DNA of 64,000 nt from Spirodela intermedia (lineage: Eukaryota > Streptophyta > Magnoliopsida > Alismatales > Araceae). Positions 35,315 to 47,937 of the stretch are shown here, one piece after another. The notes beneath the pieces were generated by a model. The model saw nothing but the letters and a program-made list of their open reading frames with translations. It had not been told where the DNA came from and ran no database searches. Every line of letters begins with the position of its first letter. Position 1 is the stretch's first letter. A program made the translations under genes and the position numbers. The DNA is taken from positions 1,064,501-1,128,500 of the forward strand of contig LR746269.1 in assembly GCA_902729315.2 (NCBI GenBank), read 5' to 3'.

Positions 35315-36972
35315 TCAGTTCCGACCGATGTTCTTGTCGGTGGTTGCGCCGTTGCCCAGTCCCACGGCTTCAGAGCCCTTCATTATCCTGAGCCTCTTGC
35401 ACAGATCAACGAACATGCTGGGAATTGGGATCATTAATCAATAATAACTATGGAAAATTCTCATAAAGCTAGGAAATATGCCGCCCACATTGATATTTAT
35501 CTTTACATGGCCTGAAAAAAAAAAAGCTATTTTTGCATAGGACCCAAGAGAAAGTTCACAAAATGAAGGGGCCATGGCATCTAAATTGGGATTTATTTTA
35601 TATAAATTGTCAAATAGATGACTATTGGCTTATAATTTATTTTACATAAATAATAAAATTATTAAAGTATCTCGTGAAAGATAGCTATTTTGCATAGGAC
35701 CCAAGATAAAAACTGGGATTTATTTGACATAAATTGCAAAATAGATGACTATTGGCTTATAATATTTACATAAATAATAATAATATATTATATTTTATGG
35801 CATATAGGAGTATGGGAAGATTCTTAATATGGCATCACAAAAGGGTTCTTATTTTTTAAAAATAAATAATATAATAGGATAATCATTTGGCTTACTCCCA
35901 AGGAACGTCCCCCACGAGCATCCAGTCTCCGTCCTTGTCCTCGTAAGAGAGCACGTACTGGGGTCCATGGACCAAATCCATCGGACGGTTCTCGTTCGAT
36001 CCATCCATCTCGTATTTCCCGCACTGAGCTGAAAAATAGGATAATAATGCAATTTTGTAACCGTATTAAGTATTTACGAAACGAGGGCCAGTTTGGTGGA
36101 CCCCATGGGGAAGAAGAACGATCATGAATGTCCGAGTTTGGGGAAGAAGCGTCTCCTTCTGGTTTAGGGTTATCGGGGGAGGAAGGGAAGGAAAGGGAAG
36201 AAGCAGAGCTCACCGATGGTGGAGCAGCTGAACATGGCCTCCAGAGCGGAGGAGAGCTCCCTGTAATTGCCGTAGACCTGCAAAGCGACCTTCCTCAGAT
36301 ATGGAGCGCCGTCCATGCTGACCTTCACATACTGGCAGCCGGTGCCGGGCCTCGCCTCGAGTTCGTCGTTTAGGGTTTTCGGAGGGTTTGCGGCCATCGT
36401 GGTCTTGCGGTAGCTTTGGATCGGCGGCCAGCCAACGACCTGCGCCCTGAAAAGAGATTTTAGAGTTTCACCGATTTAATTGGATTCAACGGAGGGAATG
36501 AGGAAGACCGGAGCTCCGGAGAATGGGTAACCATGGAGATGGAGGAGGATAGATTCAGGCGGGGAAGCATGGGAAATGGAAAACCCATCTCCGACGATGG
36601 CGCCTTCGAGGAAGACGACCGATCGGAGGCATCCGAGGAGACTTACTTTGCAGCAGGGGCGCCGCCGCCCTTCCCCGTCGGCGAGGCGTTCTTCCGCAGC
36701 TCCGCTTCTGGTAAATTCAGGGCGGAGAAGGTCCACTTGTCTTCTCCGTCGAGATCGCCGGAGAAGCCCCTCTTCCCGCCGGAGGAGGCGAAGCCCTTGA
36801 TCCTCCTCCGGCATGGGGAATCGGATCCCGGAAGGCCCAGAGTGAGCTCGGTCTCCTTGAGGTCGGCGAGCAGGTCGTCTTCCTCCGCCGCCGGCGAAGA
36901 GAGCTTCTGGGAGAATTCCACGGCCGGGACCTCCGTCAACCCTATGTAATCATGCTCCAGGCCCCGCGCCAT
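35315..36972 (-). CDS. Aux/IAA auxin-response repressor
   Basis: Nuclear repressor that binds ARF transcription factors and is degraded through TIR1/AFB when auxin is present. Exons: 36972-36647, 36446-36214, 36028-35896, 35417-35315; 795 bases in total (264 residues plus stop). All four classical domains are present. Domain [12 protein letters not shown], is the LxLxL EAR motif that recruits TOPLESS. Domain [17 protein letters not shown], is the GWPP degron. The PB1 domains III/IV include [47 protein letters not shown] and [19 protein letters not shown]. The start [16 protein letters not shown] resembles the IAA8/9/27 group. The splice of domain IV inside Trp-Asp (GA|C) is the usual Aux/IAA position. 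Intron 3 (35418-35895) carries a tandem duplication. An acceptor-like CCACAG just upstream of the ATG hints at a 5' UTR intron. Confidence 0.95.
35525..35785. repeat. Tandem duplication in Aux/IAA intron 3
   Basis: Copy 1 (about 35525-35656) and copy 2 (about 35683-35782) share AGCTATTTT(T)GCATAGGACC, CTGGGATTTATTT-type sequence, CATAAATTG-type sequence, ATAGATGACTATTGGCTTAT and TTTACATAAATAATAA. Copy 2 has lost about 30 bases in its first third. The duplication lies wholly inside the intron. Confidence 0.85.
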
Positions 36973-37054
36973 TAGGGCAGCCGGCGTCTGTGGAAATACC
37001 ACCAGCAAACATGTAGCAGAAGAAGTAAGAAGAGGATGAACAGATGAACAGAGC

Positions 37055-37086
<32 letters not shown>

Positions 37087-37160
37087 TTGATTCGTAAGGT
37101 TTTTGATACAGAAGCTTCCTTGTGCTTTTGTACACTACACAGTGCCGCTGCCCAGTGCGT

Positions 37161-37220
<60 letters not shown>

Positions 37221-37481
37221 GAGAGAGGGAGAAGAAGAGAGAGGTTTTCTTTAATCTCTTCACAAATGGACAGGCTCTGCAGCAGCGGAAAGAATGAAAA
37301 TAAAAAGCAGAGGGAGACGCGGGAGGGGGGGAAAAGGAGGGAGAGAAAGGGGCGAGGAGGTGTTCTTTAATCGCTATTAACAGGCCGGCAGTCTCTGCAA
37401 CTCTGCGACCCGGGTAAGAAAAAAAATGCACAACCATCAAGAATCCGAGGACAGGATCACAGGAAACCGGGTAAACTCCAC

Positions 37482-37519
37482 ACCCAGAGACAGAGAGAGA
37501 CACAGAGAGGCGCAGAGAG

Positions 37520-37560
<41 letters not shown>
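37482..37560. repeat. (GA)n-rich microsatellite
   Basis: Purine-rich repeat starting with CAGAGAGAGACACAGAGAGG variants and becoming a pure GA run. It is one of several such tracts within 600 bases upstream of the Aux/IAA gene. Confidence 0.9.
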
Positions 37561-37562
<2 letters not shown>

Positions 37563-38718
37563 TGGGGAATTTCTCATCCTCCATTGCCATCTCTCTCTCT
37601 CTCTCCCCTCTCCCTGCTGATCAGCGACCCACCGCCGACAGGATGACTGCAGTCTTCCGGGCAAGGTTTCAGATAATGTCCTCTCCCTCTCTCTCTCTCT
37701 CTCACTCCATTATTTCCCATCCTTCCATCCCCCTCTCTCTCTCTCTCTATCTAATAAGTGCGCCGGAAATGGCAGCCGGCGACCGAATGAGGCCCATTTT
37801 TAACAGCCGGCAACTGTTGACAGAGGCGCAGACTTGTGCAATTAAAACCCGCGAGAATCCAAATATAGACATGGCCTAGAAAAAGAAAATCACAATTTAA
37901 TTAACTAAATTATTGATAAAATGCAATTATAAGCTATTCAATTTTAAAAAGGAATAAATTTGTTCCACTTTTATGATTCTCTTGAAAAATAACTCCAAGA
38001 ATAGAAATTAAAAAGTACCCATTGTGATGGATGCTAATTCTAAATACATATATATATATATATATATGAAATTTATAATATATTTTATTACTATTTTTGA
38101 CGTGGATATAAATTGTAATCCAAAATTAGATGAGGTTGTCTTGTGTAATACGAGAGCAAAGACCTCCTCCAATTATATTAACCAATGAACTTAATCCACA
38201 CTAACCTTAATAATTTAATTTTTATTTCCTATTAGTCAATGACGTCAATAGCACCCAGTTATCATTCACAAAACATGGTTCTATTCAATACTATTCACTT
38301 ATGAGAACATACTTTGCATTTATGGAAGTTATGGGCACGGACACAATAATATATCTTTCACCAAATTCCATATCACTGATGAGAAATAAATTTCTTGTAT
38401 GTAGAAGCTTGAGCTTGGAGCTGAAGCAAAATGGCTTTACACTAAGACCCACATGATAAGTAAGAGAGGATAGAGAGATGAGAGGAGAGAGAAAACCCTA
38501 GCACCATGTAAATGACCAGAAGATGATGTCATGACAAGAAAAATAATAATAGGGCTCTCAAAGTGGAACTTATAGAAGATTAGAAGGAGTTCACATGAAA
38601 ATAGATAGACCAAGAAATCATAGAGCATCCCTTGTTAAGATAGGGAGAATAAATGTGATCCCAAAGTAGGCAATTTTCATGTTATATGGCCCTTGTGCCA
38701 CTTCCTAGAGTGCTCTAT

Positions 38719-38806
38719 GATTTTTAGTATATGTAATTTTCATATCTATTTTTAGTATATGCAATTTAATATAGATATGCAATTTTCATATCTATTTTTA
38801 GTAGTG
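38719..38806. repeat. Short AT-rich tandem repeat
   Basis: The unit ATTTTTAGTATATG(T/C)AATTT followed by CATATCT occurs twice in full. A partial third unit (ATTTTTAGTAG) and an inserted AATATAGATATGC segment are also present. Confidence 0.7.
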
Positions 38807-39923
38807 GGGCCTTCTTTTTTTTAAAAGTATTTTTAGATAGGTAATGGGGTTTTTAGACAAGTTTATCATGCTCTAGATAAGACTGCCAACTCAGCCTATT
38901 ACTACCCTTTGTGCATGACTCTCATAACATAGTCTTTCTCCATGCATTTAGTCAATGGATAGTGTAAAGTCAACTATATTTTCAGCCTTCCCTAGCTCTT
39001 CAGCCTACATGCATATCCTAGATTGAGCATTCGCAAAAGCTCATGGGGCTGTGATGCTCTAGTGAATATATATATATTCTTTATTAATATAGTTTTATCA
39101 TCATGCATTTAAAAAATAAGGTAAAGTTGTTGGTCGCATTATTGTTCTTGGTCAAAGATAAGACATACCCATTAGTGATTAGAAAATAATACATGAGTAT
39201 TATTGTTGGAACTAATCACTACCTCTCCTCGTTGGGCAAAAATCACTTGGGAAAAAAATTACTACGAATAAAGCTTGTAAATTGGCTATAAAACAATATT
39301 AGTAAACATTTTATATTTATAAATGAAAAACATTATATCTTCACAAAAAGAACGTTGAAATTATATGATCTCATGCACCAAAAAGGAAAAAAGAGGAGTT
39401 TAGGACCATAGACCGTGCGTGCCACGCTTCTTGGTTCTTTCCAGCTCATTGAAATTGATCAGGTCGTCCACCTCCCGCTTGTGGGCCCACCAGATAAGCC
39501 GGTCGTCTTCAAGTCTCCTTTTTGGAATTGACCTTTTTGCCGTCATGAGGATCTCTTGGGCGTATTGGGAAGTACGTAGATTCCAAGGAATGGAGAGAGA
39601 GAGAGAGAGAGAGAATCCGGGCCGGAGGCTACTGAACCTCGGACCCGGATGGGCCTTAACCTTGTTTTCTTTCGGGGTGCTTTGAGGCCCAAGGCCAGGA
39701 TAAATGAGGATAGACTCTGGGCTTGAAGGCCCATTAAGACCTTTACCTAGGACAGCCTTTCTCAAGATTTCTCGATGGAGAAATTTTCTAAATCTCCCAT
39801 GAGACGAAATTAAGAATAAAAAATGCAATAGAAAGTTATTCAAAAATATTTATTGACTGAACATATTATCAATATAAAATATTACCTAAGAACGAGGAGA
39901 ATATTAGACCTTTCTAAGTCCCA

Positions 39924-40755
39924 TCATCCGTTGGCAACCCTCAACAGCTCGGCCCAGTCTGTGATCTTCGTTCTGGGTCGGTTCCTGAGGTTGCCCTCAG
40001 CCTTCTCCCTGAGGTCTATCCTCTCCCAGCCGCTCAAGGTCACATACTGGATGCCTCTGCCCTCCAGTGCTTGGACGAGGCCTGGTCTTCCATGCCTGTT
40101 TGGTCTCACTGCGCCCTTCTCCAGGTCTTCTAGAATACTCCCAACCTGACCAAAAGGGTTTTAAGGCAGTGAAAAATCCATGCGACCCATGTGAAAATGA
40201 TGATGATCCCTAGTGAAAAGACGCAATTTTTGACATAAATTCCTCCAATGGTGATCACCCATAATCAATATGGCTATCAATCACTGATGATATAACTAAA
40301 ACTGGGCGGAGATAAGGTAGACGGAGATGGTTGAGGAATATGCTGACTCACAGTTTCTTCTGCACAGTAGAGATTGGTGGCGATGATCCCTGTGGGCCCC
40401 CTTTTCAGCCATCCTGCAACATACAGGCCATCCTCCAAAATGGGGTGGCTCGAATTGTTCTTCAGAACCCTCCCCTTGAGATTAGGAACCACACCTGCAG
40501 AAGCCAGAGGGAATATCTGATGATTAGTGTGAGAGAAGAATGATATGATTGGTTTCAGGAATGGTTTCTATGGAAATCATCCTGGAAATGATTCATTCGT
40601 GACTGTAGGAAAGTTCTCCAAAGATGGACATCTGAAAGCAAACCAAGAACTTCATCACGAACCTCTTTGTTCATCAAAAGTCAACCCCGGCACCGACACT
40701 GATTTGTAGCCAATGCTTTTCAGTACCAGCCTAACCACAAGCAGACACATTTCAG

Positions 40756-40801
<46 letters not shown>

Positions 40802-43800
40802 TGTAGGTTCCTCAAAATGAATGAAGGAAAATACCCGGCATCAAGATCTTCGAATTGACCAGTACCTACTGCATACCGTTTCCCACTACCAACATCCTCT
40901 ACAGAACAGAATGTTGATGATGAGTTGGAGCCGGAATAGTCTTAAGAGAAGAATGAAACAAGAATGGAAACTCTTAAGAGAAAAAAACTTCAGAACAGCA
41001 GATTATAAAGGAAATGCATTGCCCACTTTAGAGTGATATTTCTCTTGTTTCTTCTGAAACCGTAAAGCGTCCATAAGAAAAGATTATGCAATGAAACCGT
41101 ATTTTCTTCTACAGTGTACCTGCCAAGCTGGTTTTCTCGATGGAGACGCCTCTGACTTTGCTGTTGTACAAGGAAGGCAAGAATCTGTCAGGCCTCCTGA
41201 AGAAAACAAAATGAAGTTCTTTCTGGCCAGAAATGGAATGAGGATGGCGGGATGCAGATGCCTTGGAGAACAATTCATAAACCCGCCTCTGTATTCTACT
41301 ATTTTTTAACTCTTCCTGCAAAAGATGGAACACAATGTACATATGTGGGCTCAAAAGCTCGAAGACAGGGAATTCTACTTCAACAGACATATGGCTAAAA
41401 GAGGGTAACGAATAGAAATGCCAGATTTTGACAGAGTAACTTCCCCACAAAAGACTGAGGGCAGCACATGCTAACAGTTGCTTACAATGGTTTCGTGAGA
41501 AAGCTATTTCAATATTTCTGTACTGAATATCTAAAAAAAAAAAACAGCTTGACAGAATGATTTCATACTTACAATAGATATTAGGATAAACATATGTTTC
41601 ATCTTTTATTATTCTAGGATGCAGTGGATGGTTCCAGATATAGGAACTCGGAGAGGAAATACCTCGTCAGCAGAGGAACTAGATAGATCACATTCCTTAA
41701 TGTGAATGCTCAAGTCTTTAGTACCTGCAAAAAGAAGGCCCATCGGTTTCTTTTCCTCATATTCCAATTCACTCATATCTGATATGTAAGGAAAAGAAAA
41801 AATTGCAAACTGTGGGTTGTTTGCGTCTCATTTTTGAGAAAGATCGATGATAGCAAGAAATTTACCGAGAATTTCTCGCAGCTCTTTTGCAGTGCATGCT
41901 GCTTGCACTGGTCCACGTCTTCCAACCAAGCACACCTTCCTGTTGCCATTTATTAAATCTGAACTCAGATCTGAGTGGGTGTCGAATTAATATACTACCA
42001 AAGTCTCGGGATCAAGTTATATAAATAAGCTCTGTGGAATCTTCAGATTAAGTCGAACCTTATAGAGCTCTTATAAAGAGCCTCTAATGCATGATCAGCT
42101 ATATCTGTTGTCTCTAATTCACTCGTTGGCCGTAGAAGTATACGTGCGACATCAAGAGCTACATTACCCTGAAATCTAGTGCAGCTTCTCATCAATACAG
42201 ACTTAACTTCATGAATAATAAAATGCAATATCTTTGTTCCTATCCGTGAGTTCAACTGTCGATGAATATTCTTGGCATGCCTTCTTTCCAGTCCAAAATG
42301 CTCAACCCAATATAACAATGTCAAGTACAAAAAAGATGAAAAAATTTCGTTATGCAATGTTACTTCCATTATGAGCGATTTGCAGTATACTGCAGAAGAC
42401 CATGAACCTTATATGGAGGAATCTTTTGAGAGATAAGATCGCAATCTCTCCAGAAAAGTATAGATGACGTTTTCAACATGCCCCAAAACACAAAATATTC
42501 CCAATGTTGCAAGGATCAAGTCTCAATCTTATTGAAAGAAAGGAGACGAAACACGAAGTGCACGGATCGACTAACTATACTAACCATTAGCGAGAACTAA
42601 GGAAACTTAAGGTGACATAAAGGGCTAAAGATGTGCTAGCACGCCATGAAATTTGTCTAGGTTATGACCCATTAAAACTATGAGATTTGGCCCTCCCAAG
42701 CTGCTCTTGTTGTAATCAAATGATCAAGAATAATAGCATGTAGAATTTGAATTAATGTAGGAAGAGAACAAGTAGCTGTACATGCATAATCTATCCCTAG
42801 TTCGGCATCGAAGAGCATGCATAAAATTTTTAAATAAAAGGCCTTACTTGACCAAGAATGACAGCCGTATCTGTGTTCTCTAAGTCGGGAGACATGTTGT
42901 TGCAGTCAGGATGTCCATTGTACCACCAGACGAATTCTCTAGCAGAGTGAATCCCAAGCAAGTTCTATATAAAAGGTAAGATACATTATCAACTAAACAC
43001 CATAACAGAGGCTTTCCATATCAAAAGGGAAAAAACAAAATTTTCGAGTAAAAACAATAAGATACCAGCAAACAACTTGATGTAGAAGGGGAAAGTTGTC
43101 AAAGGGTTTAATGACACATGCAGAAGCTCTAATGAAAACAATTTCAACTTGCAAACAGGGCCCACCTGTCTACAGGTAGCTTATTGGACCGTTCATATAT
43201 TCTAATACTCAGCAATCTGTGAATTTACAACAACCAATTGCGAGGCAGAGAGATTTCAAACATACTTCCCCAGGAACATTTAGGATTCGGTCACTTTCGG
43301 CACCATAAGCAAGCACAACCTATTCATACAAAGCATAAGTCAGTCCAAATGATAGCAATAAAGAGATTTAAAACCAAAAGAAGACGTTGTGACTCACTAT
43401 ATCATAGATCTCACGTATCTCGGAGAGAGATATGTCCCTTCCGAGTGATACATTTCCAAAGAATGAACACCTCTCATTTGAAGCAACGCGAGAAAATTGG
43501 TTGGTCACAATCTGTTGCCAAGTTTCTGGTGGCAATAAGCTCCAAATCATTTACCAAAAATACTTAATTTACAGGGAAATCTTTTCAGGTATACAAGAAG
43601 TTTAAGTAAACAATAAGTAAAAGATGAGTGTCAGGTACATATAAATGCCTAAAAACTAACAAAATCCCAGCATGCTCTGTCACAAAGCGGTGCTGAATAA
43701 GTGACTGAATGTATTCCTATAGATATTCGCTATCCCATGATATTGTTCCATGCCCATTTTAATAACTTGCAAAAAACGTACAGTATTCTCACCATCATTG

Positions 43801-45848
43801 AGAACTTTTATGAATTTATCGTACAATTTTCTGTACAGTATCAACCCCCCAATGCACCATTATCTAGTCCTTCCTACATAACAGGCAGAAGAAATGACAA
43901 CCATAGTCGGTTTTTCTTTTTCACTAAGATTTTCCCCGGGAGGGGGGTGGAGGACGTGTTGGAGGATAGGACAGCTCAAAAGCCAGAAAAAATAGTAAGA
44001 TTTAAGTAAGGTCTAGCATATCAAAAATGAGGATTCGACTAAAAAAAATCTAATGAGAGAACTTATAACTTGCTTAAAGATGACGAGAAGGTCACAAAGT
44101 TTCAACAATTATCATAAGCGGGGAAAAAAATAAATCATCACCTTTGTTTCTGGGTGATCTGGTGCCACACCTGAACGAACTAATCCAAATGGTGTGGGCA
44201 ATCGATCAACAATGTCGATTTTAGCTCCATTATGATACTTCAATATCTGATAAAAGTTGACAACATGAATAATAACATGATGAATCAAAAGCCGGGAACC
44301 CCACTAGATTGAAATATTCATTGGCGGAGTATAGTTGCTAAGTTTTACTCTCGGCAGCATATAGGAAGCATTAATACGAATCCCCAGCATATGACGAACA
44401 AAAAATACACTCTTTATGCAATAGGTTCTGAATGCACAACCACTTACTAAGCAATATCAAATGTAGGGAACAGTGCATTAAGGCCAACTGAGAAGAAGCC
44501 ATCACAATCAATTGCATTCAAAAAAAAAATTAAACTAGATTTACAGTTTAAAATCTCAGAAAGAACATCAGTAGGGTAGACACGTCCGAAGTAACTGACG
44601 GATAAATCAAAAGAAAAATCGGACCCATTTGAAGGGCTAAAGGGAAAATGCACAAAATATATCTTTTTCAAAAAATTCAGATGAAAAGAGGAAAGAGAAT
44701 GCACCCTGAAGTTAATTTCACTAAAAGTTAAGGTAATAAATTTTCAATAAAATGAAATTCAAAACATAAGAGACTTTTGTCAGCTTTTTGGTGGTCTTAT
44801 ATATGAAAAAATGGCTGGATAAGGTAAGACACTAGAGATTAAAAAGAGCCATAAGGACATCCATGCATACACCAAACCAGAAACATCTCAGAAGGCAAAG
44901 AACCATCCACAGGAAATTGTACCAACCCTCTGAAGGCTTTTCTCTAAATAACAAGAAGAAACGACCAATATCATATCGTCAACTTTCTCTTTATATTCTG
45001 ATGTTGGCTTTCCATACAATGGCATCAGACGTCATTTCAAAAAATGCCATGAACACTGATATTCTTCGTTCATCAGATTGAGGACACCAGTCCACAGATT
45101 GCGAATTTCATGTCCTTCTAGTAGCCCGCAGGGGCAATTCATGGCACAGCAAGTAAGTGAGCATACCAATGCTGTTGACTGCTACTAAATAGTTCATTTT
45201 AACCATGAGTTGTCAATCTGCACTCTGTAAGGCTATATTGGTCATTCCACTCTCTGAAACACCGTAGATGGCAAGAATAGAATATTTCTCAATATTTTTC
45301 GCCAATTAATACATTTCATTTAGCCTTTCCCTGATATGGATAATTGCTAAAGCGTTGACTTAGTTACATTACTTTTTTTATTCATTAGGATCAATGTACC
45401 AAAGAAAGATAATGTGGATGCTTTATACCATGCGAATAGGGAAATTTGGCAAAGCATCGATACTTGCTTCTTGATTCCTTCTTATGGCAGCTAAAACATC
45501 TGGAAGAAAACTAAATACATACTCTTTCGGCTCTATAAACATAACAGAGCAATGAGAGAATTTCAATAGCGAGAAAGCCAAACAATCAACCGAGGGAAGA
45601 TACTAAGAGCCACAAAAGTGAATAAGCAGCATCAGGACAACCATTCAGATCTTGGGAACCAAAGTAGAGAATAGAACATAAAACACGAAGACCGAGTACG
45701 CTCCACCCGTCACCTTCTCGGTGGTGTAGAAGCCCGCGGGGCCGCTTCCAACGACGCAGACGTGGAGAGAGCGAGACGAAGATGGGGGGCAGACATGCCT
45801 CCCCCAAGTCGGCTTCCTTAGAAGCTGCGAAATACTCACCCTCTGCAT
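39924..45848 (-). CDS. MFDR: Mitochondrial adrenodoxin reductase-like flavoprotein (MFDR)
   Basis: FAD enzyme that passes electrons from NADPH to mitochondrial ferredoxin. Exons: 45848-45714, 44246-44142, 43511-43398, 43319-43266, 42964-42848, 42168-42059, 41939-41866, 41724-41663, 41315-41120, 40898-40835, 40730-40663, 40494-40352, 40145-39924. They sum to 1464 bases (487 residues plus stop). Key motifs: FAD site [65 protein letters not shown] site [48 protein letters not shown]; and [20 protein letters not shown]. These match Arabidopsis At4g32360 throughout. I start at ATG 45848 ([13 protein letters not shown]), which gives an Arg/Ser-rich mitochondrial presequence. The frame stays open to an ATG at 46043, which would add 65 residues. 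Confidence 0.95.
40764..40790. repeat. (AT)n microsatellite in MFDR intron
   Basis: About 26 bases of alternating AT, followed by ATGTATATATGTATTG, between the tenth and eleventh exons. Confidence 0.9.
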
Positions 45849-46171
45849 CCCCCTTCGCCCTTTCCCGCCTCCTCTTCTTGAGATCTTCCTCACCCCTCTC
45901 ACTCCCTTCCCCCCTGAGAAATCGAGAACAGCAGAGCATTCGGCAACGATTCTCGCTGACCAGACGCCACCTCCGGTGATCGGCGGAGAGGAATACGATC
46001 GAAGATTCGTACCGGGGGCCACGCACTGGTCACGGAGTAACATTTTACCCTTTCAATAATTATCTCATTTTTTATTATTACCAAATTACCCTCTCTCTTT
46101 AAAAAAAATAAAAATCAGCACATAAGCTCCCTCATCTTTTTCTCCACGGTCTCCCGCAGAAGAGGTCGTGG
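45849..46171. promoter_or_regulatory. Compact bidirectional promoter
   Basis: Only 323 bases separate the start codon of the MFDR gene (-) from the first ATG of the nicotinamidase-like gene (+). The MFDR frame remains open through part of this interval. The centre (46045-46140) is AT-rich. No obvious TATA box stands out. Confidence 0.5.
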
Positions 46172-47937
46172 ATGCCCTTTCCGCCCAGAGCTTCCATCGC
46201 CATGGCTGCTTCGGCGATTTGGAAGGAGACGGCCATGCTCGTTATCGACATGCAGGTGAGAGAACCTTAAGAGCGCGTGCTTCTCTTTTCTCTCCTCGTC
46301 GTTTTGGCCTTGGACTGACGGCTTGACCTGGACCGCGCTCCCTGTTTTCTGTTCATCTTGGATGTTATCTGGGGTAATTATATGAGATCCAGTTCCTCAC
46401 TCGAGTTTTGTTGCAGAAGGACTTCATTCGCCCCGGGAGTCCGATGCACGTCCTCGGTGGGGAGGCCATTGTTCCTTCAGTAATCAGAGCCGTCTCAGTC
46501 GCCAGGGAGCGCGGAATCCTCCTTGTCTGGGTGAGTTTCTGCTAGTTCTGTTTCTCCGCTTTCGATGCGAAAAGATTGATTATCTTTTTTGCTGTCCGAT
46601 CCAAGCCTTCGATCTGCGTCTGTTCCAAGTTTCGCGAGTGTCATTCATGTTCATACTTCGATGAATACACGATTCCTTCCGCAGGATGCAGATATTTTAA
46701 TTTATATTTCCTTTCCGAATCTGTTTTTTTCTAATACAGTTTGTTGACTATGACATTCTTCCGTGTAAATCCTTCTCACCAGTGAGTTCCTGAACTGCCT
46801 CTGTTTGGATTTGATCTGCATTTGTCTTGCCGATGGTTCGTCCCAGAATCAACAGAAGTCAACGCTCTTTAGTTCTCTCTTGAGGGTTTACTGAACTCTG
46901 AAACACTTCCCATATTTTTCCCTCTAAATCATCATTCCATCTGACGAAGGGACTGCTGCATTACGCTTCGTTTGTCTGATATATTCCCATGAATTTCCAT
47001 CTGGTGGATTATAATAAATGCTTTCTTCCCCAGATTAATAAAAATAATTTCTGATTTTAATGATGGATAGGTGACGCCACCAAAAAAAAAAAAAGGCCCA
47101 AAAATTAGCCATCGATGGCAAATAATCCCCAGCTAATGATCATGCTCGATCTAAGTGATTTTTTAATGATCGATTTATCAGAAAAATGATCCGTTTTTTT
47201 TATGAGCGAATTATCTTTGTACTTTTGAATGATAGTTGCTTCCGCCATTTCTTCTCTTTATTGCTGTCATATGATGCGAGGGGAAACGGCCATGGGATAC
47301 TGCAGGTTGTGCGGGAGCACGATCCTCGTGGAAGAGACGTGGAGCTCTTTCGCAGGCACCTGTATGTCAACGGTACCGGGCCCACCGCCAAGGGCTCCGA
47401 GGGTGCAGAACTTGTTGACGGGCTGGTGATCAAAGAAGGAGACTACAAGTTGACCAAGACCCGCTTCAGCGCGTTCTTCGCGACCCACCTGCATTCCCTT
47501 CTTCGGGGCTCTGGGATCTCAAGATTGGTCGTTGTTGGTGAGAAATCGTGCTGGGCTTGTCTGAGTGAAGAATTTTTATATCAGGAAATGGTTGACTTTT
47601 TATTTGCCGTTTTGGGTTATTTAATGGTTCGATTATTTAGGTGTCCAAACGCCAAACTGCATCAGGCAGACGGTCTTCGATGCAGTTGCTCTGGATTACC
47701 AGCAGGTGACTGTGATTTCCGATGCAACGGCTGCTGCAACCCCTGAGGTCCACTCTGGTAGGTCCACTCTGCAGTTCATTTCACGAAACGTTGACTGGAT
47801 CAACGGTTGTGTGGAGCTGAATGGGATGGATGATGCTGACGTCATGATTGATTCTTGACCCAGCGAACATTGTGGACATGAAGAACGTGGGAGTGGCGGC
47901 GTTGACCCTGGAGGACTGGTGCGGAGCCCACGTGTGA
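46172..47937 (+). CDS. Isochorismatase-family, nicotinamidase-like protein
   Basis: Isochorismatase-fold hydrolase matching Arabidopsis At3g16190, which is annotated as a probable inactive nicotinamidase. Exons: 46172-46255, 46417-46530, 47306-47537, 47641-47757, 47864-47937. They sum to 621 bases (206 residues plus stop). Motifs: AMLVIDMQ|KDFIRPGS (catalytic-Asp position); RERGILLVWVVREHDPRGRD; ELFRRHLYVNGTGPTAKGS; LTKTRFSAFFATHL (Lys position); GVQTPNCIRQTVFDAVALDY (Cys position); VISDATAAATPEVHS. The Asp, Lys and Cys expected for the catalytic triad are visible, so 'inactive' rests on family annotation rather than on anything missing here. An in-frame second Met at 46202 (MAASAIWKE) fits homolog length equally well. 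It is divergent from MFDR, with the peroxiredoxin gene next downstream. Confidence 0.93.

Larger units (their letters stand above)
36973..39923. other. Intergenic, microsatellites then AT-rich
   Basis: 36973-37760 is the upstream and 5' UTR region of the Aux/IAA gene. It holds many GA/CT tracts (37050-37082, 37159-37190, 37203-37240, 37482-37560, 37590-37606, 37733-37748). 37870-39400 is AT-rich with a (TA)n run (38047-38066) and a short tandem repeat at 38719-38806. No gene is recognised there. A 48-codon frame at 39400-39546 (-) lies downstream of the flavoenzyme gene and is discussed as a finding. Confidence 0.5.

Noticed and set aside
45586-46026. Second minus-strand frame over MFDR exon 1
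   Set aside because: It is a shifted reading; the [12 protein letters not shown] motif is in the other frame.
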